Assembly: GCA_947493495.1 (NCBI GenBank)
Contig: CANLRN010000004.1
Location: 56,952 to 120,951 of the forward strand
Direction: 5' to 3'
Source of the DNA: an uncultured Aquimarina sp.
GTDB lineage: Bacteria; Bacteroidota; Bacteroidia; Flavobacteriales; Flavobacteriaceae
DNA length: 64,000 nt
Of the stretch, positions 53,072 through 62,025 are shown in pieces; the stretch's first letter is position 1; each line of letters begins with the position of its first letter. Both the position numbers and the translations under genes were made by a program. Below the pieces are notes generated by a model. That model had not been told where the DNA came from and did not search any database. It saw only the letters and a list, made by a program, of their open reading frames with translations.

Positions 53072-53115
53072 CAAATGTAGTGCATTATTTCTTAGTTAAC
53101 AAAAAATTTTGTTAA
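53072..53115 (-). promoter_or_regulatory. Promoter of the small lipoprotein with overlapping palindrome
   Basis: On the minus strand, TTG (complement of 53100-53102), 20 nt, then TACATTTG (complement of 53072-53079). A perfect palindrome TTAACAAAA-AA-TTTTGTTAA (53096-53115) covers the -33 element, so a repressor or activator site is plausible. Confidence 0.72.
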
Positions 53116-53132
53116 ATTTGTGTGTTTTAGCG

Positions 53133-53159
53133 AAAAAACCTTCTTTTTGTCGGTTTTTT
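53133..53159 (-). terminator. Terminator overlapping the antiporter stop codon
   Basis: AAAAAACC / GGTTTTTT stem with an 11-nt loop. The minus strand runs into T residues; the stem begins within the last codon of the antiporter gene. Confidence 0.7.
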
Positions 53160-54990
53160 AAATTTCTTCTATATCTATAGGTTTCCCAATATATACCAAA
53201 AAACCACCTTGATTAACGAGTTCCATTTTCTCACTATATGCAGAAATAATTCTGATGTTCCCATCTGGACTTTTTATAAACAAAGGAATAATATCTTTGT
53301 CTTGTTTAGTGATTTCTATAAGCGAATTGTAATGTTCTTCACTGGTGATGTTGATCTCTTGTATGCCAGGGTACTTTTCTGCCAAATTTATCAAGTTATT
53401 ATAATCATCTGTATGAGAAAACAGTCCTTCATCGGGATTGTTTTCTGGATCATTCATCTCTTCTGAACTGACTAATCTAAAGGATCCATTTTCTCCAAAC
53501 TGATCCTTGAACTTATTAATAGCAAATTTATTGATATCGGTATTTCCAGTAAGTGCCATCAAAAACCCAATATCATTTAATTCTATATTATTTTCTAATT
53601 GATCATTATATATACTTCCTTCTAGTGCTTCTAATCCAAGGCTCTTTGCTTTTCTAATATTGTCTCTATTACTATCTACCAATACCACGTGTCTTTGATT
53701 ACTTTTTAGATACGTCGCAATTAACCTAGAGATTTTTGATGCACCTATGATGAGTATCCCTTCGGATTTTGTAAGGAATACTCCTACCATTTTAGCAAAT
53801 AATCTAGCTGTTGTAGCATTTAACAATACCGTTCCTAAAACAATCATAAAAACTAATGGGGTAATATATTCTGCTCCTGGTTCTCCATTTCTAGCAAGTT
53901 TTAACCCAAATAACGAAGCAATACCAGCTGCAACAATACCTCTAGGCCCTACCCAGCTGATAAAAAGTTTTTCTGAGAACTTAAGGCCTGATTTGTATGA
54001 ACTAAGAAAAACACCCAAAGGACGAATCAAGAAAACCACAGATCCAAAAAGTAAAAGCGCATTCCAATTATATATTAATTCTAACTCTTCTATATTAATA
54101 TTTGCCGCAAGAAGAATAAATAAGATTGAAATCAACAAAACGCTTAGTGATTCTTTAAAATATAATATTTCATCGAGATTTGGCAAATTATTATTGCCTA
54201 ATACCATCCCCATAACTACCACTGATAATAATCCCGATTCGTGAGCAAATGCATCGGACAAAACAAAAACCCCAAGAACTGTAGCTAGGGTAAAAACATT
54301 TAATAAATAATGCGGGATTATTTTTTGCTTTATAGCAAACGTTAATCCATAGGCAAAAGTGAAACCAAAAGTGAAACCGAATAGAATAATTTTTCCAAAT
54401 TCTACAAAGGCTGTCTTAGTAAAAGCTTGTTCTTCTCCAACACTAATAAATTCAAAAACTAATACGGCTACTAAAGCACCAATAGGGTCAATTAATATTC
54501 CTTCCCATTTCAAAATAGCAGAAACATCTTTTTTTAATGGTATGTTCCTCAAAATTGGAGTAATTACTGTAGGTCCAGTTACGATAATAAGAGAGGAAAA
54601 TAAAAATGAAATTGGCCAACTTAGATCAAAAATAAAATGTGCGGCAATCCCAGCACCAAAAAAAGTGACTATAACCGCTACCGTAATTAGCTTAAGAATT
54701 ACAGGACCTACATTTAAAACCTCATCTCTTCTTAGAGTTAATCCTCCTTCGAATAGAATAATACTTATCGCTAAAGAGACAAAATAAAATAGACTCTCTC
54801 CAGGAAATAAGCCTTTTGCTCCATTATAAATTGGTTGTATCAACTTGCTCCCATCTTCTGTGTATAATGTAGCTAAGGGGCCTACCAAAAGCCCTATCAA
54901 AATAAGAGGTAAAATTGCAGGAATTTTAAATTTCCAAGCCATCCATTGTGCTAAAATTCCTAATATAATAATGCCAGCTAATTCTACCAT
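53158..54990 (-). CDS. Cation:proton antiporter (CPA family) with TrkA-N domain
   Basis: A 610-residue protein. About 12 membrane helices form a Na+/H+ exchanger domain (about 1-400). Family blocks are IILFEGGLTLRRDEV, IVTGPTVITPILRN (transport-site region), WEGILIDPIGALVAVLVFEF and SWVGPRGIVAAGIASLFGLKLA. A cytosolic TrkA-N/RCK nucleotide-binding domain follows (ILIIGASKISRLIATYLKSNQRHVVLVDSNRDNIRKAKSLGLEALEGSIY). A short C-terminal domain resembling TrkA-C ends it. It exchanges Na+ or K+ for H+ under dinucleotide control. Confidence 0.92.
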   Translation of the reverse strand: MVELAGIIILGILAQWMAWKFKIPAILPLILIGLLVGPLATLYTEDGSKLIQPIYNGAKGLFPGESLFYFVSLAISIILFEGGLTLRRDEVLNVGPVILKLITVAVIVTFFGAGIAAHFIFDLSWPISFLFSSLIIVTGPTVITPILRNIPLKKDVSAILKWEGILIDPIGALVAVLVFEFISVGEEQAFTKTAFVEFGKIILFGFTFGFTFAYGLTFAIKQKIIPHYLLNVFTLATVLGVFVLSDAFAHESGLLSVVVMGMVLGNNNLPNLDEILYFKESLSVLLISILFILLAANINIEELELIYNWNALLLFGSVVFLIRPLGVFLSSYKSGLKFSEKLFISWVGPRGIVAAGIASLFGLKLARNGEPGAEYITPLVFMIVLGTVLLNATTARLFAKMVGVFLTKSEGILIIGASKISRLIATYLKSNQRHVVLVDSNRDNIRKAKSLGLEALEGSIYNDQLENNIELNDIGFLMALTGNTDINKFAINKFKDQFGENGSFRLVSSEEMNDPENNPDEGLFSHTDDYNNLINLAEKYPGIQEINITSEEHYNSLIEITKQDKDIIPLFIKSPDGNIRIISAYSEKMELVNQGGFLVYIGKPIDIEEI

Positions 54991-55247
54991 GTTTCTTTTT
55001 AAATAAAAATGACAGGTAAAATATCGGGATTTTTTTTAGAAATACGAATCTCTTTATTGATTTTATATTTTCTTACAAGAATAGAATACATAGCTAAATC
55101 AACATAAAATAACATTACTCTTTTGAGTAAAAAAGCAAGAAAATATAGATTTCAAAATCGATACCGATCAAATACTGTTAAAAAGTCAACAAATTAAACT
55201 GTGATCATTATCATTTTTTCTATTTTGCGAAGATTTATAGAATAATT

Positions 55248-56108
55248 ATGAATTTATATGCTGTTAAAGCAGGAAATTTTAAACTCGATGGTGGCGCCAT
55301 GTTTGGTGTAGTCCCAAAAGCATTATGGAATAGAACCAACCCCGCAGACTCTAAGAACATGATTGATATTGCTGCCAGATGCTTGTTAATTGAAGATGGA
55401 AATCGTCTGATTCTAATTGATACTGGTATGGGAAACAAACAATCTGATACCTTTTTTGGATATTATTCTCTTTGGGGAGATGACAACTTAGATACATCTT
55501 TAAAGGAAAAGGGGTTTCATAGAGATGATATTACAGATGTTTTTATAACACATTTACACTTTGATCATTGTGGTGGTACCGTGCAATGGAATGCTGATAA
55601 AACAGGATATGAGCTTGCTTTTAAAAATGCTAAAGTGTGGAGCAATGAAGACCATTGGAAATGGGCCACAGAACCTAATGCGAGAGAAAAAGCTTCTTTT
55701 CTTAAAGAGAATATTATGCCCATTCAAGATAGTGGACACCTCAACTTCATTTCTAGAACAGGAGAAACATTTCAGCAAACTACCGAATTAGGGTTTGGCG
55801 TACTATTTGCTGATGGTCATACAGAAAAACAAATGATCCCTCACATACAATATAAGGAAAAAACAATTGTGTTTATGGCTGATTTATTACCAACAGCTGG
55901 TCATATACCGCTACCCTACGTAATGGGATATGATACAAGGCCTCTTTTAACTTTGCCCGAAAAAAAATTGTTCTTAGAAAATGCTGCCGACAATAATTGG
56001 TATTTGTTTTTAGAGCATGATGCCCATAATGAAATAATTACCGTACAACATACAGAAAAAGGTGTACGACTTAAAGAAACATATATTTGTAATGAAATAT
56101 TTAACTAA
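55248..56108 (+). CDS. MBL-fold metallo-hydrolase
   Basis: A 286-residue soluble protein. The zinc-binding motif is HLHFDH at 102-107, followed by CGG. Further ligands are likely in FADGHTEKQMIPH and FLEHDAHNEII. The N-terminal beta-strands include RCLLIEDGNRLILIDTGMGNK. The layout fits the quorum-quenching lactonase-like or hydrolase branch rather than beta-lactamases. The substrate is unknown. The protease gene starts eight bases after its stop, suggesting co-transcription. Confidence 0.9.
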   Translation: MNLYAVKAGNFKLDGGAMFGVVPKALWNRTNPADSKNMIDIAARCLLIEDGNRLILIDTGMGNKQSDTFFGYYSLWGDDNLDTSLKEKGFHRDDITDVFITHLHFDHCGGTVQWNADKTGYELAFKNAKVWSNEDHWKWATEPNAREKASFLKENIMPIQDSGHLNFISRTGETFQQTTELGFGVLFADGHTEKQMIPHIQYKEKTIVFMADLLPTAGHIPLPYVMGYDTRPLLTLPEKKLFLENAADNNWYLFLEHDAHNEIITVQHTEKGVRLKETYICNEIFN

Positions 56109-56115
56109 AAACGCA

Positions 56116-57795
56116 ATGATGCGAAAAATCAATAAATTATTTATCACCTCAATTAGTTCGTCAATTTTATTGTGTAGTTGTGGTACTTCTTCTATCATTT
56201 CTACTCCAATTGAAAATATAGATGCTATTCCTTTAAAGAACATTGAATTAACAGATACTCAACTAAAAAACTGGAATACTTCGGATTTAATGACTGATAC
56301 AATTCCTGGGATGAGTGTTAATCGTGCGTATTCGGAAATACTAAAAAACAAAAAAGGACAAACGGTTATTGTTGGTGTAATAGATAGTGGTGTGGACATA
56401 GAACACGAAGATCTAGATGATGTTATCTGGAAAAACACCAAGGAAATTAAAGGCAACGGAAAAGATGATGATAACAATGGGTATGTAGATGATATATATG
56501 GATGGAATTTTTTGGGAAAATCCGAAAATGAAAATCTAGAGTACACAAGAATCATAAAAAAGTTAAAACCTAAATATCAAGGTAAAAACATAGCTTCTGT
56601 CGCTAATTCTGATAAAGAAGAATATCAAAAATATATTCTGGCCAAAGCAGAATATGAAAAAGAGTACCAAGAAACAATTGGAAATAAGGGGCAATATGAG
56701 CAGATTCTGCAGCAGACGAAATTGTCTCACGAGAAAATTACGAAAGCTATAGGTAAAGCAGAGTATACACAAAAAGAGCTTCTGGCAGTAAAAGCTGATA
56801 CTCCAGAGATGCAACAACACGTAGCTTTTCTATCCCAAATGTTTGGTTTTCTTGATAAAGGAGAAAAAATCCCTGATTTTATAGCCAATATTGCAGAAGG
56901 AGTAGAACATTTTACAGAACAGTTAAACTATAATCTTAACCCTGATTTTGATGGGAGAGCTCTAGTGGGAGATAATGTAGATGATATCACGGATGTCAGT
57001 TATGGAGATAATAATGTAATGGGGCCAGACCCTAAAAAGAAAGGTATCAAACACGGTACCCACGTAGCTGGAATTATAGCTGCCGAAAGAAATAATGGAA
57101 AAGGCGTAAATGGTATTGCTCAAAATGTAAAAATAATGGCCATTAGAGCTGTCCCTAACGGGGATGAGTATGATAAAGATATTGCCTTAGCGATTCGATA
57201 TGCAGTAGATAATGGAGCCAAAGTAATAAATACCAGTTTCGGAAAATATTACTCTACACATCCTGAGTGGGTAAGAGAAGCTATAAAATATGCTGGCCAA
57301 AAGGATGTGCTAATCGTAAACGCTGCCGGAAATGAAGGTGTTGATATAGACCAAAAAGCAGTATATCCTAATGATCAGATAGACAATACTACCGAGATCT
57401 CAAATAATTTTATAACTATTGGGGCACTAAACTATGAATATGGAACAAATCTCGTTGCTGATTTCTCTAATTATGGAAAAAACAATGTAGATGCATTTGC
57501 TCCTGGAGTAAAAATATGGGCTACTACTCCATCAAACACCTATGAATATCTGCAAGGAACTTCTATGGCTGCACCCGCAGTATCTGGTGTTGCAGCGCTT
57601 ATAAGGTCGTATTATCCTAAATTAAAAGCCAATCAGGTCAAACAAATACTTATGGATAGTGGGGTTGCTACAAATACATCAGTAATTCTAGGTGGTGACC
57701 CAACGAATACCAATAAATTTAAAGAACTATCTAAATCTGGAAAAATGGTGAATTTATATAATGCACTCATTCTTGCTGATAAAATGTCTAAATAG
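56116..57795 (+). CDS. S8 subtilase lipoprotein with a large insert between Asp and His
   Basis: A 559-residue lipoprotein starting at one of two consecutive ATGs (56116 or 56119); the longer frame from 56062 lies inside the upstream gene. The lipobox is LLCSC. The catalytic triad is D90 (VGVIDSGVD), H313 (KHGTHVAGI) and S483 (GTSMAAP). The D-H distance is 223 residues instead of about 30, because of an insert (about 130-290) with charged coiled-coil helices (EYQKYILAKAEYEKEYQETIG). The insert may control activation or substrate access. Exported surface endopeptidase. Confidence 0.92.
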   Translation: MMRKINKLFITSISSSILLCSCGTSSIISTPIENIDAIPLKNIELTDTQLKNWNTSDLMTDTIPGMSVNRAYSEILKNKKGQTVIVGVIDSGVDIEHEDLDDVIWKNTKEIKGNGKDDDNNGYVDDIYGWNFLGKSENENLEYTRIIKKLKPKYQGKNIASVANSDKEEYQKYILAKAEYEKEYQETIGNKGQYEQILQQTKLSHEKITKAIGKAEYTQKELLAVKADTPEMQQHVAFLSQMFGFLDKGEKIPDFIANIAEGVEHFTEQLNYNLNPDFDGRALVGDNVDDITDVSYGDNNVMGPDPKKKGIKHGTHVAGIIAAERNNGKGVNGIAQNVKIMAIRAVPNGDEYDKDIALAIRYAVDNGAKVINTSFGKYYSTHPEWVREAIKYAGQKDVLIVNAAGNEGVDIDQKAVYPNDQIDNTTEISNNFITIGALNYEYGTNLVADFSNYGKNNVDAFAPGVKIWATTPSNTYEYLQGTSMAAPAVSGVAALIRSYYPKLKANQVKQILMDSGVATNTSVILGGDPTNTNKFKELSKSGKMVNLYNALILADKMSK

Positions 57796-57808
57796 TAATA
57801 TAAACACT

Positions 57809-59653
57809 ATGCATAAAATATTTTCAATTACTTTTTTATTTTTAGTAGGAGTTTTATCCATTTCTGCACAAAACAATACTAATTATTGGCAACAACAGGT
57901 CGATTACAAAATGGAAATCGACATGGATGTAAAAAAATTCCAATATAAAGGAACACAAGAACTTGCATATACCAATAATTCTCCTGATACACTACATCAG
58001 GTTTTTTATCACTTATATTTTAATGCATTTCAGCCTGAAAGTGAAATGGATGTACGGTCTAGAACCATCGCAGATCCAGACCCAAGAGTATTAGAAAGAA
58101 TAAGCAAGCTATCGCCAGAAGAAATAGGTTACATAAAAGTTTCTTCTCTAAAACAAAATGGAAAAAAAGTAAATTATAAAATAGCAGGTACCATCTTAGA
58201 AGTTGCTCTCAACAGTCCTATTGCTCCAGGACAAAAAGTAACTTTTTCTATGGATTTTGATGGTCAAGTGCCTCAACAAATACGTAGGTCAGGACGCAAT
58301 AATAAAGAAGGTGTAGCATTATCTATGACCCAATGGTTCCCTAAAATGGCTGAATATGATTTTGAAGGTTGGCACGCTGATCCTTATATCGCTAGAGAAT
58401 TTCACGGAGTTTGGGGAAACTTTGATGTTACTATACATATTGACAAAAATTATGTTTTAGGAGGATCCGGGTATTTACAAAACCCTCAGGAAATAGGCTA
58501 CGGATACGAAAAATCTGGAACAAGCGTAAAACAAAATGGAAAAAAACTGTCTTGGCATTTTATCGCTCCTAATGTACACGACTTTGCTTGGGCAGCAGAT
58601 CCAGAATTTATTCACGATACTGTACAAGTTCCTAATGGTCCTATTTTGCATTTTTTATATAAAGACAATGATGCTATAAAAGAAAATTGGAAAAAACTAC
58701 AGCCTAAATCTGTAGATTTAATGAACTATTTCAGTAAAAAAATCGGGAAATATCCATACGATCAATATTCTATTATTCAAGGAGGTGATGGAGGAATGGA
58801 GTATGCTATGTGTACATTGATTACTGGAGAAAGAAGTTTTGGTAGCTTAGTAGGCGTTACTGCACACGAAATGGCACATGCCTGGTTTCAGCATATTTTA
58901 GCTACCAATGAAGCTAAGCACGAATGGATGGATGAAGGTTTTACAAGTTACATCTCTACATTGGCGATGAATGAGGTGATGAAAGAAAATAAACAAAACC
59001 CCATGAAGGGTATGTATATAACATATACACAGTTAGCAAGGTCTGGTATAGAAGAACCCCAATCTACACATGCTGATCGGTATAATAGAAATAATGCATA
59101 TGGCGCTTCTGCCTACGCAAAAGGTGCTGTTTTTATGTCACAATTAGGATATATTATTGGAGGAAAAAACTTAGAAAAAACAATCCATAAGTACTTCAAT
59201 CAATGGAAATTTAAACACCCAACTCCTAACGACTTTAAAAGAATAGCAGAAAAAACATCTGGAATCCAGTTAGATTGGTACCTAATTGATTGGACACAAA
59301 CTACTAATCATATTGATTATGCTATAAAAAATGTTTCAGAAAAAAATAATGGTACCACAATAGAACTAGAGCGTATTGGAAAAATGCCAATGCCTATTGA
59401 TCTATATATAGAATATGCTGATGGCACCCAAGAGTCTTACTATATTCCACTTAGAATGATGCGAGCAGAAAAAGAGAATCCTTTTCCAAAAATGAATCGA
59501 ACAATTCTATCAGACTGGATGTGGGTCAACCCAACTTATACACTACATATAAAAAAACCCGAAACTAGCATAAAATCTATTAAAATAGACATTACTGAGC
59601 AGATGGCTGATACTGATATGAACAATAATAGCTATTCTCCTGTTAAGCAATAA
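57809..59653 (+). CDS. M1 family metallopeptidase (aminopeptidase N-like)
   Basis: A 614-residue protein starting MHKIFSITFLFLVGVLSISAQ, a clear signal peptide; the open frame extends upstream into the S8 gene, but the internal ATG follows its stop by 13 bases. The zinc site is HEMAH (353-357) plus E376 in WMDEGFTS (HExxH-18-E). The substrate-recognition block is GGMEYAM in place of GAMEN. N-terminal beta-domain typical of M1. It is the second exported protease in a row, and probably trims peptides released by the S8 enzyme. Confidence 0.94.
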   Translation: MHKIFSITFLFLVGVLSISAQNNTNYWQQQVDYKMEIDMDVKKFQYKGTQELAYTNNSPDTLHQVFYHLYFNAFQPESEMDVRSRTIADPDPRVLERISKLSPEEIGYIKVSSLKQNGKKVNYKIAGTILEVALNSPIAPGQKVTFSMDFDGQVPQQIRRSGRNNKEGVALSMTQWFPKMAEYDFEGWHADPYIAREFHGVWGNFDVTIHIDKNYVLGGSGYLQNPQEIGYGYEKSGTSVKQNGKKLSWHFIAPNVHDFAWAADPEFIHDTVQVPNGPILHFLYKDNDAIKENWKKLQPKSVDLMNYFSKKIGKYPYDQYSIIQGGDGGMEYAMCTLITGERSFGSLVGVTAHEMAHAWFQHILATNEAKHEWMDEGFTSYISTLAMNEVMKENKQNPMKGMYITYTQLARSGIEEPQSTHADRYNRNNAYGASAYAKGAVFMSQLGYIIGGKNLEKTIHKYFNQWKFKHPTPNDFKRIAEKTSGIQLDWYLIDWTQTTNHIDYAIKNVSEKNNGTTIELERIGKMPMPIDLYIEYADGTQESYYIPLRMMRAEKENPFPKMNRTILSDWMWVNPTYTLHIKKPETSIKSIKIDITEQMADTDMNNNSYSPVKQ

Positions 59654-59765
59654 GCAAGTAGAAAAACATAGTTGTACATAATTTTTAAACCTGAAATCAA
59701 AATAAGAATTCTAGATTTTCTTACTTAGAAAGAATAGTTTTAAATCAAGTCTTATCAGCATCTTT

Positions 59766-60146
59766 ATGAAAGCAACTTTTGGTACAAATGAAAGGCTTAA
59801 AAGTAAAAAAGAAATAGAACTTCTTTTTTCTGAAGGAAAATCTATTACCCAATATCCTCTTAAACTTATGTACAGAAAAACAACATTTGATCAACCATTT
59901 CCTGCCTTGGTTAGTGTGTCTGTTAGTAAACGTAATTTTAAAAAAGCAGTGGATCGCAATCGTATAAAACGATTATTACGCGAAGGGTATAGAAAAAATA
60001 AGTATCTTGTATCTGACAACACTTCTCATCAATTCTCTTTTATGTTCTTATATGTAGGCAAAGAAATGCCTGATCATATACGTGTAACGTCTAAAATAAA
60101 AGCGATCGTACAAAAGTTTATCACACAAGAAATTAAAACTCACTAG
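59766..60146 (+). CDS. rnpA: Ribonuclease P protein component
   Basis: A 126-residue protein. Signature: RLKSKKEIELLFSEGKS, then VSVSKRNFKKAVDRNRIKRLLREGYRKNK, where the RNR motif (DRNRIKRLLRE) contacts the P RNA and the tRNA 5' leader. It matures tRNA 5' ends with the RNA subunit. The pairing of rnpA with a downstream S41 peptidase is common in flavobacteria, from memory. Confidence 0.96.
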   Translation: MKATFGTNERLKSKKEIELLFSEGKSITQYPLKLMYRKTTFDQPFPALVSVSVSKRNFKKAVDRNRIKRLLREGYRKNKYLVSDNTSHQFSFMFLYVGKEMPDHIRVTSKIKAIVQKFITQEIKTH

Positions 60147-60174
60147 TTTTAAGTATCTTGTTACCTATTAAAAA

Positions 60175-61806
60175 ATGAAGCATATGAAAAAGAAAGTTCT
60201 ATATCCTGCTATTGCAATTGTCTTTTTAATGACAACAGTGAGTTTTAAATCTGATTTTTTTGAAATCGCCAAACAGATTGAAATTTTTACCACTATGTTT
60301 AAGGAATTAAACATGAACTATGTAGATGAGACAAATCCTGCAGAACTCATGGACACGGCTATCAAAGCCATGTTAAACGATTTAGACCCGTATACTAAAT
60401 ACTGGAATGAACAAGATGTAGAAGCGTCTAAAATCAGAAATGCAGGAGAGTATACTGGTATTGGTGCCTCTGTAAAAACAGTAAAAGACAAGATCATTAT
60501 TGTAGAACCCTATAAAGATTATCCCGCTGATAAAGCTGGTCTTAAAGCTGGAGATGAAATCATACAAATAGGAGATGTGATTGTTGCAGATTTTAAAGAA
60601 GATGCAGGAGAACTGCTTAAAGGAGCTAGTGGAACTAAAGTTGATATCAAATACAAACGACAAAATGAAGTAAAGTCTACCGTTCTTAATAGAAGAGAAA
60701 TAGAAGTAAAAGCAGTTCCTTTTTCTACATTGCTTGACGATAATACTGGCTACATCGTGCTTTCAAAGTTTAATAACAAAGCTTCTTCAGAGACAATAGC
60801 GGCTCTGAATGATCTAAAAGCAAAAGGAGCTGATAAAATTATTTTAGACCTTAGAGGAAACCCTGGAGGCCTTTTAAGCGAGGCTATTAATGTGACCAAT
60901 ATATTCGTTCCAAAAGGAGAGTTAATCACAACCACAAAATCCATTGTAAAAAAATACAATAAAGAATACTTTACAAAAAAACAACCTGCCGACATTACCA
61001 TTCCGCTAGTTGTTTTAGTCAATGGAAGAAGTGCTTCTGCAAGTGAAATTGTGGCTGGGAGTATACAAGATCTTGATAGAGGTGTGGTCATTGGTGCTAG
61101 AAGTTTTGGAAAAGGATTGGTACAACGCCCTAAAAAGTTAACCTATGGCACACAACTTAAGATAACTATTTCTAGATACTACACTCCTAGTGGAAGATGT
61201 ATCCAGGCATTGGATTATTGGAATCGTGATGAAAATAATAAAGCCGTCCGAATCGATAAAAAAGATTTCAAAGCTTTTAAAACCAAAAGTGGAAGAACGG
61301 TATATGATGGTGGTGGAATTCTACCTGATATCGAGATGGAAACATCTAAGTATAGCAACATTACAACCTCACTCTTAAGATCTAATGCTATCTTTGATTA
61401 TGGCACTAAATTCTACTATGCCAATCAACAAAAAGATATTAGCAATTTTAAATTTACAGACAAAAATTATGAAGATTTTAAAACATTCGTAAAACAAAGT
61501 AATTTTTCGTACGAAACCCCAACAGAGAAATCTTTAAAGAAATCGCTAGAAATCGCAAAAAAAGACAAACTAGATCAAGATATTTCTAAAGAGTATACCG
61601 CATTAGTAGCTGCAATAAAAACCTCAAAAGAAAAAGGCTTAGAAACGCATAAAAAAGAAATTATCAATTTACTAACTGACGAAATTATCAAACGTTATGT
61701 ATACCGAGAAGGCTTATATAAGTATTATGTAACTCATAATCCCGAGATAGCTAAGAGCCAAGAAATACTTAGTAATAAAAGTAAATATCAGGGTATTTTA
61801 AAATAA
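60175..61806 (+). CDS. S41 family C-terminal processing peptidase
   Basis: A 543-residue protein. N-terminal signal/anchor (PAIAIVFLMTTVSF), then a PDZ domain (about 85-165; YTGIGASVKTVKDKIIIVEPYKDYPADKAGLKAGDEIIQIGD). The protease core carries NGRSASASE (283-291), with the nucleophile S288 and general base K313 in SFGKGLVQ, the 25-residue spacing seen in Tsp/CtpA. It degrades or trims periplasmic proteins from their C-termini. Starts 29 bases after rnpA. Confidence 0.95.
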   Translation: MKHMKKKVLYPAIAIVFLMTTVSFKSDFFEIAKQIEIFTTMFKELNMNYVDETNPAELMDTAIKAMLNDLDPYTKYWNEQDVEASKIRNAGEYTGIGASVKTVKDKIIIVEPYKDYPADKAGLKAGDEIIQIGDVIVADFKEDAGELLKGASGTKVDIKYKRQNEVKSTVLNRREIEVKAVPFSTLLDDNTGYIVLSKFNNKASSETIAALNDLKAKGADKIILDLRGNPGGLLSEAINVTNIFVPKGELITTTKSIVKKYNKEYFTKKQPADITIPLVVLVNGRSASASEIVAGSIQDLDRGVVIGARSFGKGLVQRPKKLTYGTQLKITISRYYTPSGRCIQALDYWNRDENNKAVRIDKKDFKAFKTKSGRTVYDGGGILPDIEMETSKYSNITTSLLRSNAIFDYGTKFYYANQQKDISNFKFTDKNYEDFKTFVKQSNFSYETPTEKSLKKSLEIAKKDKLDQDISKEYTALVAAIKTSKEKGLETHKKEIINLLTDEIIKRYVYREGLYKYYVTHNPEIAKSQEILSNKSKYQGILK

Positions 61807-61841
61807 TACAGCCAAGACTTATTTTTATTAATACTATACTT

Positions 61842-61857
61842 CCCCTCTTGAGAGGGG
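61842..61857. repeat. Palindrome CCCCTCTTGAGAGGGG
   Basis: A perfect 16-bp palindrome followed by CTAGGGGTGTGTTTTT. From memory, this CCTCTTGAGAGGGG...GGGGTGTG word is a dispersed extragenic repeat in flavobacterial genomes. It lies 36 bases after the S41 gene and could assist termination. Confidence 0.55.
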
Positions 61858-62025
61858 CTAGGGGTGTGTTTTTACAGTAAATACCACATACACATAAAAA
61901 TCTTCTGATAAAAAAGGTAACATACTATCGATAAAAAGCATTAATGAGTTAAAGAGACTAGTATACGTATAGATACTCATATCTACAGTTTAAATATCTT
62001 AGCAATTTATTAATCCACCCATACC

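Noticed and set aside
53747..54787. Two long plus-strand ORFs (165 and 142 codons)
   Set aside because: Both are antisense to the membrane domain of the cation/proton antiporter and give K/I/N/P-rich products with no family features.
56062..56115. N-terminal extension of the S8 protease
   Set aside because: It lies within the MBL gene and would destroy the lipoprotein signal; consecutive ATGs at 56116/56119 fit better.
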